Source: Didymella arachidicola (taxonomy: Eukaryota > Ascomycota > Dothideomycetes > Pleosporales > Didymellaceae). From it: a stretch of 64,000 nucleotides of DNA. Positions within the stretch are counted from its first letter, which is position 1. Every line of letters starts with the position of its first letter. Location of the stretch: NCBI GenBank assembly GCA_016630955.3, contig CM049987.1, positions 1,178,001 through 1,242,000 on the forward strand, written 5' to 3'. Shown here piece after piece: positions 32,313 through 42,546 of this stretch. The notes under the pieces are model-generated. The model was not told where the DNA came from and searched no databases. It saw nothing but the letters and a program-made list of their open reading frames with translations. The position numbers were made by a program, and so were the translations under genes.

Positions 32313-33046
32313 CTACTCCAATCTGGTCGCGAAAAGTTAGCCTTCTATTGTTGGATGGACGGGTGACTGGCGAACCTCTGGATCAAATGCAGCCCGGACG
32401 CAGTCTCAACAACCTTGCTGACTTGTCCCTTCTCCAATGCAAACGATGCCTCTTCAAACTCCTTCTGCATATCACCGCGGCCGAAGAAGCCCCTGTTGAG
32501 TGTCAGCATTCAACCGGCACGCGTGGGTATCGCGGCACTCACAGATCGCCACCCTTCCGCGCGCTGCTGCAGTCCGACTCGGTTGTCGCCAGCTCTGACA
32601 GCGACTTGGGCTCAGCGCCGCTGTCTGTTGCTGTGCCCTCATATGCCTGGATCTGAGCCTCGTAGCCTTCGATAAGCGCACGCGCCTCCTCCTTGGACCT
32701 CGTGATATTAGTTTCCCTCCAACTGGCAGGGCGCCTGCTGTCCTTGTGCTTCACGAGGAGATGCGCCGCCCTGATCTTGTCGCCAGAGCTTGCGTAGTTG
32801 GCGGGCGCGACGCCCTTGGAGCTGTGGTGCGTTGCCACGTACTGCTTGAGCTTCTCCGGGTCGGTGCCCGCGGGCGGCTCCCACCGTGAATCCTTGGTCG
32901 CGGCATGGAAATAGTACGGCAGGTTCTTGCTGTTGGAGCGGCGAATCTCCCAGCCCTCGGGCAATCCTGTCTCGCTGGACGACTGCGCGTGGTGTCAGGC
33001 GCGTACTTGACAATTGGCGCGCACACGTAGAGCCTTAGCTTACCAT
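32313..33046 (-). CDS. ESS1: ESS1 / PIN1 phospho-specific prolyl isomerase
   Basis: Four coding exons: 33046-33044 (the ATG alone), 32982-32543, 32492-32376 and 32322-32313, giving 189 residues. Splicing yields M-SSSETGLPEGWEIRRSNSK, the canonical Pin1 start, and a final ten-base exon that produces the canonical C-terminus LIQRLE; without that last splice the protein would end in an unrelated tail. Residues 7-40 are a WW domain (GWEIRRS, YYFHAATKDSRWEPP). The parvulin domain has the basic phosphate-binding site (KHKDSRRPASWRE) and the catalytic and pocket residues ATTESDCSSARKGGDLGFFG, followed by the Met/Gln/Phe of DMQKEFEEASF. Ess1 isomerises phospho-Ser-Pro bonds in the RNA polymerase II CTD. 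It is head-to-head with RPB9. Confidence 0.93.
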
Positions 33047-33434
33047 AACTATCACTTCAGCTGCGGGTACGATCGATTCACCAAGTAACAGAGAAGCTGC
33101 TTGGGCAGGGTGGGGACGCAAACTTCTGCTGGGAGCTGAGTTTGCAAGTGAGGTTGCGCAATGGATCGGCACGCGCAAGCTGCGGGGGAGCTGACTTCCA
33201 GCCGTCGCGAGGGGCGACTGGTCGGGACCTGCGTTTAGACCGAGTACCTACTATTACTACCTAGTCTGCGTGCGCCGTCTGCCAAGCGTGTTCCCATTCA
33301 CCATTCATCGATAACCAAGACTCGCTCACCACGACACGCCACACGAAAATCCTCAACACCACGAGCCACGACGTTGCGCATATCCGCTTTCGGCACTCCC
33401 ACACCACAGAGCGCTCACCGCCAGCCACATCGCC
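33047..33434. promoter_or_regulatory. ESS1-RPB9 shared divergent promoter
   Basis: 388 bp separate two genes that both serve RNA polymerase II. I see no repeat. The stretch contains ACCTACTATTACTACCTAG, AT rich relative to its flanks, about 185 bp before the RPB9 ATG. Confidence 0.55.
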
Positions 33435-34185
33435 ATGTCGTCGCCCGCCGCAGACTACGGGAGCAAAGAGCCCGCCCAGGATCCCAACAAGCAGATCCTC
33501 TTCCGCTTCTGCTCCGAGTGCAGCAACTTGCTGTTCCCCCGCGAGGACAAGGCCGAGAACAAGCTGCTGTTCGCCTGCAGAACCTGCTCCTTCACCGAAG
33601 AGGCGCCCTCGTCGTGCGTCATGAGGCACGAAATCGCATCGACTGTCGGCGCGACGGCCGGTGTCACAGCAGAGGTCGCGCAAGATCCTACGGTGGGTGC
33701 CTCCCACCCCACTTCCCAGCACGCTGCCCCCCAAGACAAAGACAAGGAAGTCACCTGCTGCACCATGTGCGGGCAGGACATCATGTGCAACGTGTGCGGC
33801 GAGGACTGGGCGCCAGGCTTCATGCTTGAGGCCGAGGACGAGCCGTCGCACGTCGAGCCGCCGTTCCACATGGAGCACGACTACGAGTTCTACGACGACG
33901 ACTTCTTCGACGACGACGACATGGAGGAGGTCATGTCATGAGCACATCCCTCTGTTGCTTGCCTGATTCTTCTGAACCTGCTTGCTGACAGTTGCGGCCA
34001 GCTACCGCGCATCCAGAAGCAGTGCTCTTGCGGCGAGAACGAGGCTGTCTTTTTCCAGTCGCAGCAGCGCACCGCGGACACGGGCATGGTAAGACCTCTT
34101 GCTACTGTTTGGAGAAGGCCTCTGACAAGACCAGGCCCTCTACTACGTTTGCTGCGGCTGCGGCAAGGTCACGCACACGACTTAA
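33435..34185 (+). CDS. RPB9: RPB9, RNA polymerase II subunit; intron 1 looks coding
   Basis: The canonical form is exons 33435-33692, 34002-34088 and 34135-34185, giving 131 residues (yeast 122). Splicing yields AQDPTLPRIQKQCSCGENEA, matching yeast DPTLPRSDRECPKC. The N-terminal zinc ribbon (FRFCSECSNLLFPREDK, CRTCSF) and C-terminal TFIIS-like ribbon (CSCGENEAVFFQSQQRTADT, YYVCCGCGK) are present. Rpb9 acts in start-site choice and transcription fidelity. The 309-bp first intron is a multiple of three and its frame stays open from exon 1 to a TGA at 33939: it reads CCTMCGQDIMCNVCGEDWAP then a strongly acidic tail, with the GC-rich third positions of a coding exon. Retention would give a 168-residue protein lacking the second ribbon. 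An inner GTCATG site at 33930 would instead make an 81-residue insert. Confidence 0.92.
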
Positions 34186-34449
34186 CGATGCATATGACAG
34201 GCATTTGGCCGGCGTTTGAACTTTGACATGCGGCGCGGAGTTGTGGGACGTTTATATCAAAAGGTCGAGAAGTTTGATTTCACAGAGATTGGGGATTTTA
34301 TGTCAAGAAGGTCTTTTGATACCCATGGGTATTTATACAATGGCATACACGTATTTTACAGTGCCGCGGCACACCCTGTACTCCAGAAAATGCATCCGTG
34401 TGTTTGTATCGGCCTCAGAAAACGCACCCCATATCCTTGCATGATTCTC

Positions 34450-34967
34450 TCATACGTGCATGGGCGCCAGCGACAAGATCTTGGACCACTGCTTCTGCCT
34501 CAGCTCGGCCGCCACAACCCCGCTGACTCTCGACCCAATGGGCTCGCCGGCCTTGTTGATCAGCACGCAGGCGTTGTCGTCAAACTTGACCACGCTGCCG
34601 TCCGGGCGCTGCCACTTCTTCGCGGTGCGCACAACAACGGCGTGGCGGACGTCGCCTCTGCGCACCTTGTTCGCGGCGCTGACGGACACGCTGTTGCCCG
34701 TCTCAGGGCCGAAGTTGCGCTGCTTCTTGACGACTACAACGATGCGGTCGCCTGCAAATATCAGCTGGGATGTCGACGTTGTTTCTGGTATGTGACTGTC
34801 ATACCAACTTTCGCCGGGCGCTTCGATCGCAGGACGTTGACGCACTCGACAATGGCGGCGCCCGAGTTGTCGATGCAGTTGACGAGGGTCTGGGCGGCGC
34901 ATCAGTTTCTGTCGCAGGAACAATCATCACATGACTAGAGAAGCCACCGCACCTTCAGCTGGATCAT
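34450..34967 (-). CDS. Mitochondrial ribosomal protein uL14m (MRPL38 type)
   Basis: Exons 34967-34953 (15 bp), 34889-34805 and 34751-34450 give 133 residues. Introns are 63 and 53 bp; the spliced N-terminus MIQLKTLVNCIDNSGAAIVE is the standard uL14 start. Further uL14 landmarks follow: VGDRIVVVVKKQRN, KVRRGDVRHAVVVRTAKKWQ, FDDNACVLINKAGEPIGSRV and a C-terminal KILSLAPMHV. The last block, with GSRVSG in place of the cytosolic form's ending, and the length identify the bacterial/mitochondrial type (yeast Mrpl38, 138 residues). It sits on the large-subunit interface in the mitoribosome. No separable presequence is visible, as is usual for uL14m. Confidence 0.9.
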
Positions 34968-35428
34968 CGTGGGCTCGTTGCGTGGTTACGCGGACTGCCG
35001 TGGTCGTCGACAATCTTTCGCATGTCGTCGAGCGCGCCGGCGATTCCCGTCCAGCCCTGCTCGCTTGCACCCTTCACTCGCGCCAGTCGGCCGGGGTCCG
35101 CGTACGGCCCCGGCTCAGCCCAGCCCTGTCTGACCGTCGACCCGTCTGCGGTCTGCGGTCGTGCGCTATTCCGGGCCTCGCTGCTTTGTGCGGCGCCGCT
35201 CCTTCCTCTCCTTCTCGCGGAGCGTTTGTTCTGCCCGCGCCGTCGTTGTCTCTCATTGTTGCGCGTAGTGTCTGTGGTCGCCGTCGCTCCTTCCCCGTGA
35301 AACTGGCTTGCTGGTCGCTATACGTCACCCCAACCACCCCTTTCGCGCCGTCACTTCCCGTCAGCTGGGACCGCGCAGTCAGCTTTGCAACACACACATA
35401 GCCCGATAATTGCGACTTTTTGCGCGCC
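34968..35428. promoter_or_regulatory. Divergent promoter, uL14m / SET9
   Basis: 461 bp between the two start codons, rich in CT and CG blocks, with no repeat found. Long ATG-less frames here are a result of low stop density and not genes. Confidence 0.5.
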
Positions 35429-36770
35429 ATGCCACGCCAGATTGGAGGCGTTCGGGGCGGCCTGACTCTGGAGAAGCTGGCATCGTACGACGACGTGATC
35501 ACAGATGCGCTGGTCGACAAGGTGAGTCGCGCAACCCAGCAGCAGCGCGCCGTCTCGGTCGCAGACGGCTTGGAGAGCGATTAGGCTAAGCTGGGCGCAC
35601 CAGGTCTACTACTGGACCACCATCCGCAAGAACCATGGCGGGCGCTTTGCTGCGTCTCGCGGCATGCACGAGGAGGATATTGCCGACCGCATCCGCCGCC
35701 ACGCCATCTGGGACAAGGACCCCGGCGAGGCCGTGCAGGAGCTGCTCAAGCTGCCAGGGCTGCGCAAATTCATGGCCAACATGAAGGACGAGAAGGACCA
35801 GGAGCAGTTCAAGCGACATCTCAGGAGATACGTCAACATCTACCTGCCGGACTGCCCCTTCGAAGTCACTACCACCAACCGCTACATGATCACCGAACAC
35901 GAGGCCTCGATCACTGCACGGAGAGACATCAGTCCGCGCGAGGAGATCAAGTACCTGACAGGGGTCCAGGTCGCCATGACTGAAGAGCAGGAGCAAAAGC
36001 TGGAACTGGCACGCAAGGACTTCAGTCTGGTCATCTCGAGCAGGAAGAAGACGCGTTCGCTGTTCCTGGGGCCTGCGCGCTTTGCCAATCACGACTGCGA
36101 CGCAAATGCAAGGCTGTCAACCAAGGGCTACGACGGCATGCAAATTGTGGCGGCCAAGCCCATCGAGGCGGGAGACGAGATCACAGTGTCGTACGGCGAG
36201 GACTACTTCGGCGAAGACAATGTAGAATGCTTGTGTAAGACGTGCGAGCAAAGAGGCGTCAATGGTTGGGCGCCGATGAAGCGGGTAGAGGAGAGCGATG
36301 ACGAGGAGGAAGAAGAGCATGCGACAGAGGAACGGGGCACAAAGCGCAAGTCAGAGTCCGTGGAGCCCACGCCGCGGAAAAGGGGTCAATTCATCAAGAG
36401 GTCGCCCGAGAAACCGCGCGCTTCAGAACACCTGCGCGAGGCCACGCTTAGGAAGGCGCACAGCATCTCGTCACTTCCCGTCAGCAGCATCGAGGGCTCC
36501 GAAACCGCATCCCCGGCCAAGGCACGCGACATCCGCAATCTGCAGCGCGATGGTCTTCTTACTCCTCTCACAGTGAGCATGGACGAGGCTAGCTCATCAC
36601 GCGATACTAGCCCGCAGTCGCTTTTGCATTCACCAAAGTCTGCGCACTCTACTGATGCGACATCCGTGGATGACGAACACTCACTGGACAGTCTACCGAA
36701 GATCAAGATCGAATCCGAGACGCTACAAGAGCACCCTACTTTGGGCGTGGCTACGCTCATGACACAAACC

Positions 36771-36807
<37 letters not shown>

Positions 36808-37460
36808 CGGTAAACACCCCGTTGCCCTCCCTTCTTTTCCCCGACGACGACAGTGTATCAGAACTTAGCGAGCTGTCAGACAGCCTTGAGTTTGACAGCG
36901 AGCACGAGCGACTCGTCAAGCGCAAATACCGCCCAACATTACGCACAACACGCTCAAAATCTAACTTCGACCACCAGAACCGCATCGGCACACCGATCGA
37001 GATCACAGAAGATGAGGTTCCCGAGGGATGGATCAAGAACAAGCGCAAGCCCGGCGACTACATGACCAGCGGTGCCTGTCTCTCGGCGAAGTACAGCAAG
37101 TGGGTCGAGTGCCAAACATGCGACGACACATTTGTGCAAGCCGACGGCTACAACACGCGCAAAGAGTGTCCCCGCTGCGAACGCCATTCAAAGCTCTACG
37201 GATTCCGGTGGCCCAAGACGGAGAAGGAGGGCAAGCATGACAAAGAAGAACGCATCGCTGACCACCGCACCGTCAACCGCTTCGTGGACCCAGAGGAGGA
37301 ACGCGAGCTGAAGCTCAACAAAACGAAGAAGCTCCTGAAAAACAGCATCTTGGAACGATATTCAGGTACGCCCCTGAGCGAACGGAGCAGCTTGAGCTCC
37401 AGCGTGGACATGGACACGCCGCCCAAGCGGCGCAGGAAGCCGGCCAGGAAGACCATGTAG
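35429..37460 (+). CDS. SET9: SET9 histone H4-K20 methyltransferase
   Basis: Exons 35429-35521 and 35604-37460 give 649 residues; the 82-bp intron joins LVDK to VYYWTTIRKNHG in frame. The N-terminus matches the Suv4-20 family (LTLEKLASYDDVITDALVDK). The SET domain lies at about residues 135-240: YMITEHEASITARRDI, the cofactor-binding FANHDCDANA, and GDEITVSYGEDYFG; the post-SET cysteines follow (VECLCKTCEQRG). A C-terminal Cys cluster (WVECQTCDDTF, CPRCERH) may bind zinc. Set9/Kmt5 enzymes methylate H4K20; in fission yeast this supports Crb2 recruitment to DNA breaks. The linker carries 14 threonines encoded by an ACA repeat. The tail ends KRRRKPARKTM. Confidence 0.93.
36768..36809. repeat. 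ACA trinucleotide repeat coding poly-Thr in SET9
   Basis: ACC then a run of ACA codons and a final ACG encode 14 consecutive threonines in the disordered linker of SET9. Near-perfect repeat purity suggests recent slippage and probable length variation between strains. Confidence 0.9.
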
Positions 37461-37915
37461 CGCCCTCTTCTGATATAATAAATGGCGAGACGGTCGGTAT
37501 GCGGCAATGACACGGACGTTTGAAAATCACACTAGGCGCATGATTCGGCAACGCATTTTTCGAGGCGCGCATGGAGTATCTACATGGAACATATATCTTG
37601 AGGCTTGGGTTGAGCAGCTAAGCCCCCCTTGGCGTGATGCAATAGATCATTTGGTACGGGAGGAGTACCAGCAGTGTACAGTAGTCAAGATCACGAGTGA
37701 TACGCGAAAGTAATGGTTGGTCGCCAGTAACCGCCTCGATGGGTTGTGACTGCAGAGCGTATCTAGTCCTTGAATGAGTAATGCTCGATTGGGGTATCTA
37801 TTACATATTGGTAGCATGAAATGTGTATTGTACGTGATATTCTTACAGATAGCGCCTCGTGACGCCGCACCCAGAAACAGTCCGCACGTATGCCGTGCAA
37901 GACACCGCAACGCCC
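37461..37915. other. Intergenic, convergent 3' ends
   Basis: Between SET9 and OMA1, whose 3' ends face each other. Only a short ATG-started frame (37507-37713) that resembles nothing. I see no repeat. Confidence 0.5.
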
Positions 37916-38956
37916 TCACCACCCTCTAAACGACCCTCCAAACCCCCCGCCAAACCCACCCAGCGCGCTTTTGAAGCCCTCCGCATACCGCCCCGTGCTC
38001 GCACACTCGCTCGCCTGCGCCTTCTCGTGCGCTTGCGGCAACCACTCCCTGATCTTCTCCTCGCGGTTGTGATTACTCGGGTGCGTGGACAGAATCTGCG
38101 GCGGGCCATGCTGTCCGCTCTTCTCCATGCGTGCCCAGAACTCCATGGCGGCTTCGGGGCGATAGCACGCCTGCGCCGCCATCAGCAGGCCGATGTAGTC
38201 CGCCTCTGCTTCGTGCTTGCGGGAGGCAGGCATCGATAAAAAGAGGTCTAGAATCAATCTCGCGCTGTAGAAGGAGACGTCGAGGGCGAGGGAGGCGAGG
38301 ATCGGGATCAGGATTAGGGGGGCTTGGGACATGCGCTCTGCGGTGTGGCGAGCTACAACGTGTGCGATTTCGTGCCCGAGCACGGCAGCAATCCCATCCT
38401 CGTCCCGGCACTGCGGCAGGATCCCCGTGAACACAAACACCTTCCCGCCCGGCACAACGAAAGCGTTCATCTCCGGGCTATCAATGACATGCACCTCCCA
38501 GTTCATCTCCCGCAGCCCGTGCCCCTCCGCAAACGCAAACGGCAGCAACCTCTCCAACACCCTCTTCACCGCGCGACTCCTCGGATCGTCCTCGTCGAGA
38601 AAATGGCCCGCGTATTGCTGCTGGATCTCCGCGACTGTGCTCTCGCCGAGGGCTTCCTCGACTTTCGCCGGGATGAAGTTGAATCGCCGCCGTCCGCTGA
38701 CGGGCACTTCTTCCAGGTTGAGCACGTACACGGCACCGCCGGCGGCGGTGATGATCCCAATGTCCCGGTAGAAAGTCGGCTTCTGCGCCCAGTTGGTGAA
38801 GAAGGATGATATTCCCGAGCGAGCCGAGAAGCGCTGGTATTGCTGGCCCCCGCGGCCGAAGGGGATTTTTTGGTAGGTGCGGAAGGGGATGTTGTTGGGT
38901 GGAGCTTTAGGGTGGAGAGAGGGACGTGGAAGTGTTCGGGGGCGTATTCGATGCAT
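37916..38956 (-). CDS. OMA1: OMA1 mitochondrial inner-membrane metallopeptidase
   Basis: A 346-residue single-exon protein, the length of yeast Oma1 (345). The first 60 residues are basic and Ser rich, a likely mitochondrial presequence. A hydrophobic stretch IGIITAAGGAVYVLNLEEVP follows. The M48 catalytic site HEIAHVVARH is at about residue 194, with the third zinc ligand Glu in HEAEADYIG further on, and conserved FVFTGILPQCRDEDGIAAVL just before. PQILSTHPSNHNREEKI is the usual M48 C-terminal block, and the tail is Gly/Phe rich. Oma1 cleaves stress-exposed inner-membrane substrates, including Mgm1/OPA1 in animals, and acts in mitochondrial quality control. Confidence 0.93.
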   Translation of the reverse strand: MHRIRPRTLPRPSLHPKAPPNNIPFRTYQKIPFGRGGQQYQRFSARSGISSFFTNWAQKPTFYRDIGIITAAGGAVYVLNLEEVPVSGRRRFNFIPAKVEEALGESTVAEIQQQYAGHFLDEDDPRSRAVKRVLERLLPFAFAEGHGLREMNWEVHVIDSPEMNAFVVPGGKVFVFTGILPQCRDEDGIAAVLGHEIAHVVARHTAERMSQAPLILIPILASLALDVSFYSARLILDLFLSMPASRKHEAEADYIGLLMAAQACYRPEAAMEFWARMEKSGQHGPPQILSTHPSNHNREEKIREWLPQAHEKAQASECASTGRYAEGFKSALGGFGGGFGGSFRGW

Positions 38957-40198
38957 TGTGAGGGGTGTTGTGTGTCCCAGTGGGCGTGGTGAGTGGTGGT
39001 TATATTGCTGTCATGGGCAGCGTAATGTTGCCGTCGGAGGATGACGTCGAAAGTCCGCGGGAGTGCCAAGATCTGGGGAAGCTGCGACCGGGGCGCGTCA
39101 AATTGACGTTCCAAATGATCAATATGAGCTGTGAGCTGCTGTGGACTCTTGATGCAACCATTTTTCGTTTCCGCAATGCAGGAAGATCTGGGATTCTTCT
39201 GCCTACCTCAGTTGAGTCTTGGGCACAGCGCCTATGCTGCGCACGTCTTCTGTAGAAGAGCCGGCGTACATCAAACGAAGTCTGTAGGGAGCCATGATCG
39301 TTCATCACAAGCTGCGCGATCATCAGATCTTCATGCTAAGGCCGCCCGAATCTTTAGCTCCGATTGCTTGGTACACGAGTACTGAGCCCTCACGGTATCT
39401 CGAGCTCAGACCGACAATGATGTCGGAGTCAGACGCAACTTACGAGACATCGCCGCGCACACTTCTGAACCCTGTAGCCACCTTGAGCAGACGCAAGTTG
39501 GGGCTCGCAAGCCTTTTCCTCGCGGGCTGCCTGCAAAACATTGTTCTTATCTAGCCTTCATATGTCGACCAAGTTGAAACTGCAAAAAGTGACTAATCAA
39601 GAATTGCAGCGTATTGAGAGATTGATATCTTCAACAGACAGCAGGACCGAGGCAGCGTTGCAAAGTCTTGACTGGCGCAGCTATTTGCTCCGGTCGGGAT
39701 CCTGGGCGTATTTGTATCGAAAGGTGATGTGCATATTTGTGTTGGACAGATTGGTGGCACTAAAAGGCTAATACTGTGTCTGCACTCTTCTTGCAATGTC
39801 CAAACATGGTGGGTGTAGAGATGATCGAAGTCAAGGCGGAGATGGTGCAAAATCTGGCTTGTAAGACATACCTTGAGGCTGTCTTATAGGGCTGCTAAAG
39901 GGGGTTTGGCTTTCGCTGGCTGGTTATGATAACGGTGGAGCTCTTGCTGTGACATTGACTGCGCTGTCGCAAGGTCGATTTCTCTGGAATTTTGCTGATG
40001 TGATTCATCATGTAGACGTGCAGTTGCATTGAATGTCGGTCTCCGTTGTTCATATTCATTTCCTTTCATACAGCTTGCATATATGAGTTGCTCGAATTTT
40101 TATATTTTAAATCCTATTACAGACACGATTTCCCAAATAGACAACGACGTAGACATATAAGCGGACAATCAAGCAGACACCCAGGCAGATCACCCAGC
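38957..40198. other. Intergenic
   Basis: About 1.2 kb with short overlapping open frames on both strands, none recognisable. The last 150 bp before the next ATG are AT rich. I see no repeat or RNA gene. Confidence 0.45.
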
Positions 40199-40828
40199 AT
40201 GTGCATCCTGTTTAACGTTACGTATCCTTGCTGCAATTATACTACTACAGCCTATTCCACGCATTGTAGGTCCAGTGGCAAAGACGGCATTAACGGAAAT
40301 CCAGCCTTAGGGTGCAAGGGAGTTGAAACAGGTCAAGTCCGACGCGTGAACTATCCATGTCCGAACCATTCAGGCATCAGGGGCCAAGACGCCGGGAAAT
40401 TTGTACGACACCCAATCTATGACCCCTCGAGGGCCTGGGTAGGTGTGGAACAATCATACAGGACTAGGGTCCGTTGGCCAGGTCGTACCGAGCAAAGCCA
40501 GGCGCACATGGAATACTTGAGGGGCGAATGGGCCGCCGACCCGCAGCGATTCCAGTCTGAATATGAGGGGTACAATCCGGCGTCTTCTGCCGACACATGG
40601 ACTGATTATGTCGATGCCTCCACTCCCAGCCAAGTTCTTTCTTCATCTGCCCGTGGTGGATTCCGTGACGACTACTCTATGGGCCATGACTACTGGAAAG
40701 ACCCTCAGCCTTGGGGAAACGCGAGGTTCGGCGGGAGGAGAATGAATAAGACTGAGGTAGCTGAGGAAGCGATCCTCGAAGAGATGTACGACGCTAACGG
40801 CATGCTGAGGGAAGAGTACCGTGGGTAG
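40199..40828 (+). CDS. Hypothetical protein with Cys-rich N-terminus
   Basis: 209 residues from the ATG giving MCILFNVTYPCCNYTTTAYS. The first 60 residues hold seven cysteines (CNY, HCRSS, LGCKG, PCPNH), as in the small Cys-rich heads found in many filamentous-fungal proteins of unknown function; they may bind metal or form disulfides. There is no signal peptide. The rest is hydrophilic, with Trp/Tyr/Asp-rich segments (WAADPQRFQSEYEGYNPASS, HDYWKDPQPWGNARFGGRR) and ends MYDANGMLREEYRG. The frame is open upstream to about 40046 without a better start. Function unknown. Confidence 0.6.
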   Translation: MCILFNVTYPCCNYTTTAYSTHCRSSGKDGINGNPALGCKGVETGQVRRVNYPCPNHSGIRGQDAGKFVRHPIYDPSRAWVGVEQSYRTRVRWPGRTEQSQAHMEYLRGEWAADPQRFQSEYEGYNPASSADTWTDYVDASTPSQVLSSSARGGFRDDYSMGHDYWKDPQPWGNARFGGRRMNKTEVAEEAILEEMYDANGMLREEYRG

Positions 40829-41142
40829 GGGTACAAGCCCGCGCAGTCACAACTCGTTCGTGTCAGTGGACTACACTAAGAACAAGTATTGCACTACCCC
40901 AGTCGCCTCAAGTTCCTATGAGTAAATGTCATTGGATTGATTTGCTCGCCAGGTCGTTGAAGGGATATACAACACCGACGGCATGCGCCAGGAGACACAG
41001 ATCAGGCTCTTCTACAAGATCAGGTCTCGAAGTAGTCAAAGTGCGACCGGCAATCAAAATCCATTTTCCTTAGATCTTGCACTTTTTGGTATCATGTCAT
41101 ATCGTTATCTTCCTCTTTTGATTTCCGAGGCCACCGCCGACT
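40829..41142. other. Intergenic
   Basis: Convergent 3' flanks of the hypothetical gene and ADE8. No feature seen. Confidence 0.5.
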
Positions 41143-41834
41143 TCACTGCTTTCGCAGCCCCTCAAGCGTCTTGTGCGTCCCCTCGACGATTAACTTATGC
41201 TCCACAGCATGCATCCTCTCCTCGAGCTGCTCCTCCGTGTCGCCTTGCCTGATCTCCACCTCTTTCGTCACAATAGCATCGCCCGCGTCCACCTCCGCAA
41301 TGACCTCATGTATCATAACACCCGTCCTCTTCAACCCCTCTTTCTGCCCCGCCTCCCACGCGCGCCCAATTGCGTTCGCGCCCGCAAACTCGCCCGGCAG
41401 CGCCGGGTGCAGGTTGATGATCTTGATCCCCGCCTCAGCGATGGGGTTGAGGAAGTTGGGGGTGACGATGTGCATCCAGCCCGCGCAGACGATCAGGTCT
41501 GTTTTCATGCTGTGATTTATGATGATTTTGGCGAGGTCGGCATCGTATTCGCTGCGTGCGAGGTCGAGGTCTGAGGGATACTTCTTTTTGTAGGGGACAA
41601 GGTTGTGGTAGGAGGTTGGTATCGAGGCTTTTGAGGCGCGTTCGAGGCCATAGGCGGCTTTGCGACTGCGTGGTGTCAGATTGAATTGCTCTAATTCAGG
41701 GAAGGCGTATTAACTTTGAGATTACATGCACAATCTTCGCGCTGGGGAGCGCATCAGTGCCACAGGCGTCGATGAGGGCTTGGAGATTTGAGCCATTGCC
41801 TGAGATCAGGACTGTGATGTTCTTCTCCGCCATT
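41143..41834 (-). CDS. ADE8: GAR transformylase (ADE8 type); apparent frameshift at codon 5
   Basis: Exons 41834-41715 and 41665-41143; the 49-bp intron (GTTAAT donor, CTGAC branch, CGCAG acceptor) restores ISNRKAAYGLERAS. Family landmarks are N10-formyl-THF/GAR binding ISGNGSNLQALID, AGWMHIVTPNFL, the catalytic block INLHPALPGEFAGANAIGRA, and THKTLEGLRKQ. GART transfers a formyl group to glycinamide ribonucleotide in de novo purine synthesis. Oddity: the only sensible start, MAEK, reads out of frame with NITVLISGNGS because of one extra A in the run AAGAAAC (plus strand TTT at 41820-41822). With two A's the expected N-terminus would be perfect. A base-calling or assembly error is the simplest explanation; an upstream exon with another start is possible but I found none. 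Confidence 0.85.
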
Positions 41835-42546
41835 TCCACGATATATGAGGCTGATTGTGATGGCTCTTGGTATCAACGTACGCGCTCAGGGCAGTAACGA
41901 CGTCAAGGTTGAGGCTCTGTCGCCCAAAATTCAGAGGACGTGGGGGTGGGGTGACCCCGCAGCGCGATCAGCGCGATCTCGGAGGTCCGCAGGAAGAATG
42001 AACTGCTGTTGTCCTGCAACATCGAGACATTTGATCACATCACCTCTGCGTTCAACGAAAGGACGATCCTTCTCACAGCAACAATATGTGCCTGTGTTAG
42101 CTTGCGCGTGCTGTTAGGTTGAAGGACCCTGAGCCTACAAGGCGGACTGTTGTCACCTTCCTCGGACACTACAAGCGCTGCCTCATTGACCGGGAAATCA
42201 GTAGTTGGATAAGCATGGTCTTACAGCATCAATCTTGTGCAACTTCTTAGACAGACTGTTGCAGTCTGTATTACAGTGATCACTCCAATCACAGCCACAC
42301 ATTTTGGCCCCCGACATATCGATCTAATTTGGGCATCAGGCGCTCCACCCCTCGACGTTTGAGACTGCCAGTCAGACTGCGAAGGGGCTGACCCTAGTAT
42401 ATGTCGCTTATCGTTGCACATGATGCCCTCGCCACAGCTCAGCCTTGTTGAAGAAAACGCGTGCTCAACTTCTTACATAGGTAGAAGAACGGTCTGTGAC
42501 TGGGCCTGTCATTAAGATCACAGTCGCTCATCGAAGGCCAGCAGAT
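41835..42546. other. Divergent intergenic region, ADE8 / DUF3176
   Basis: About 710 bp with short unrelated frames. No repeat or RNA gene seen. Confidence 0.45.
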
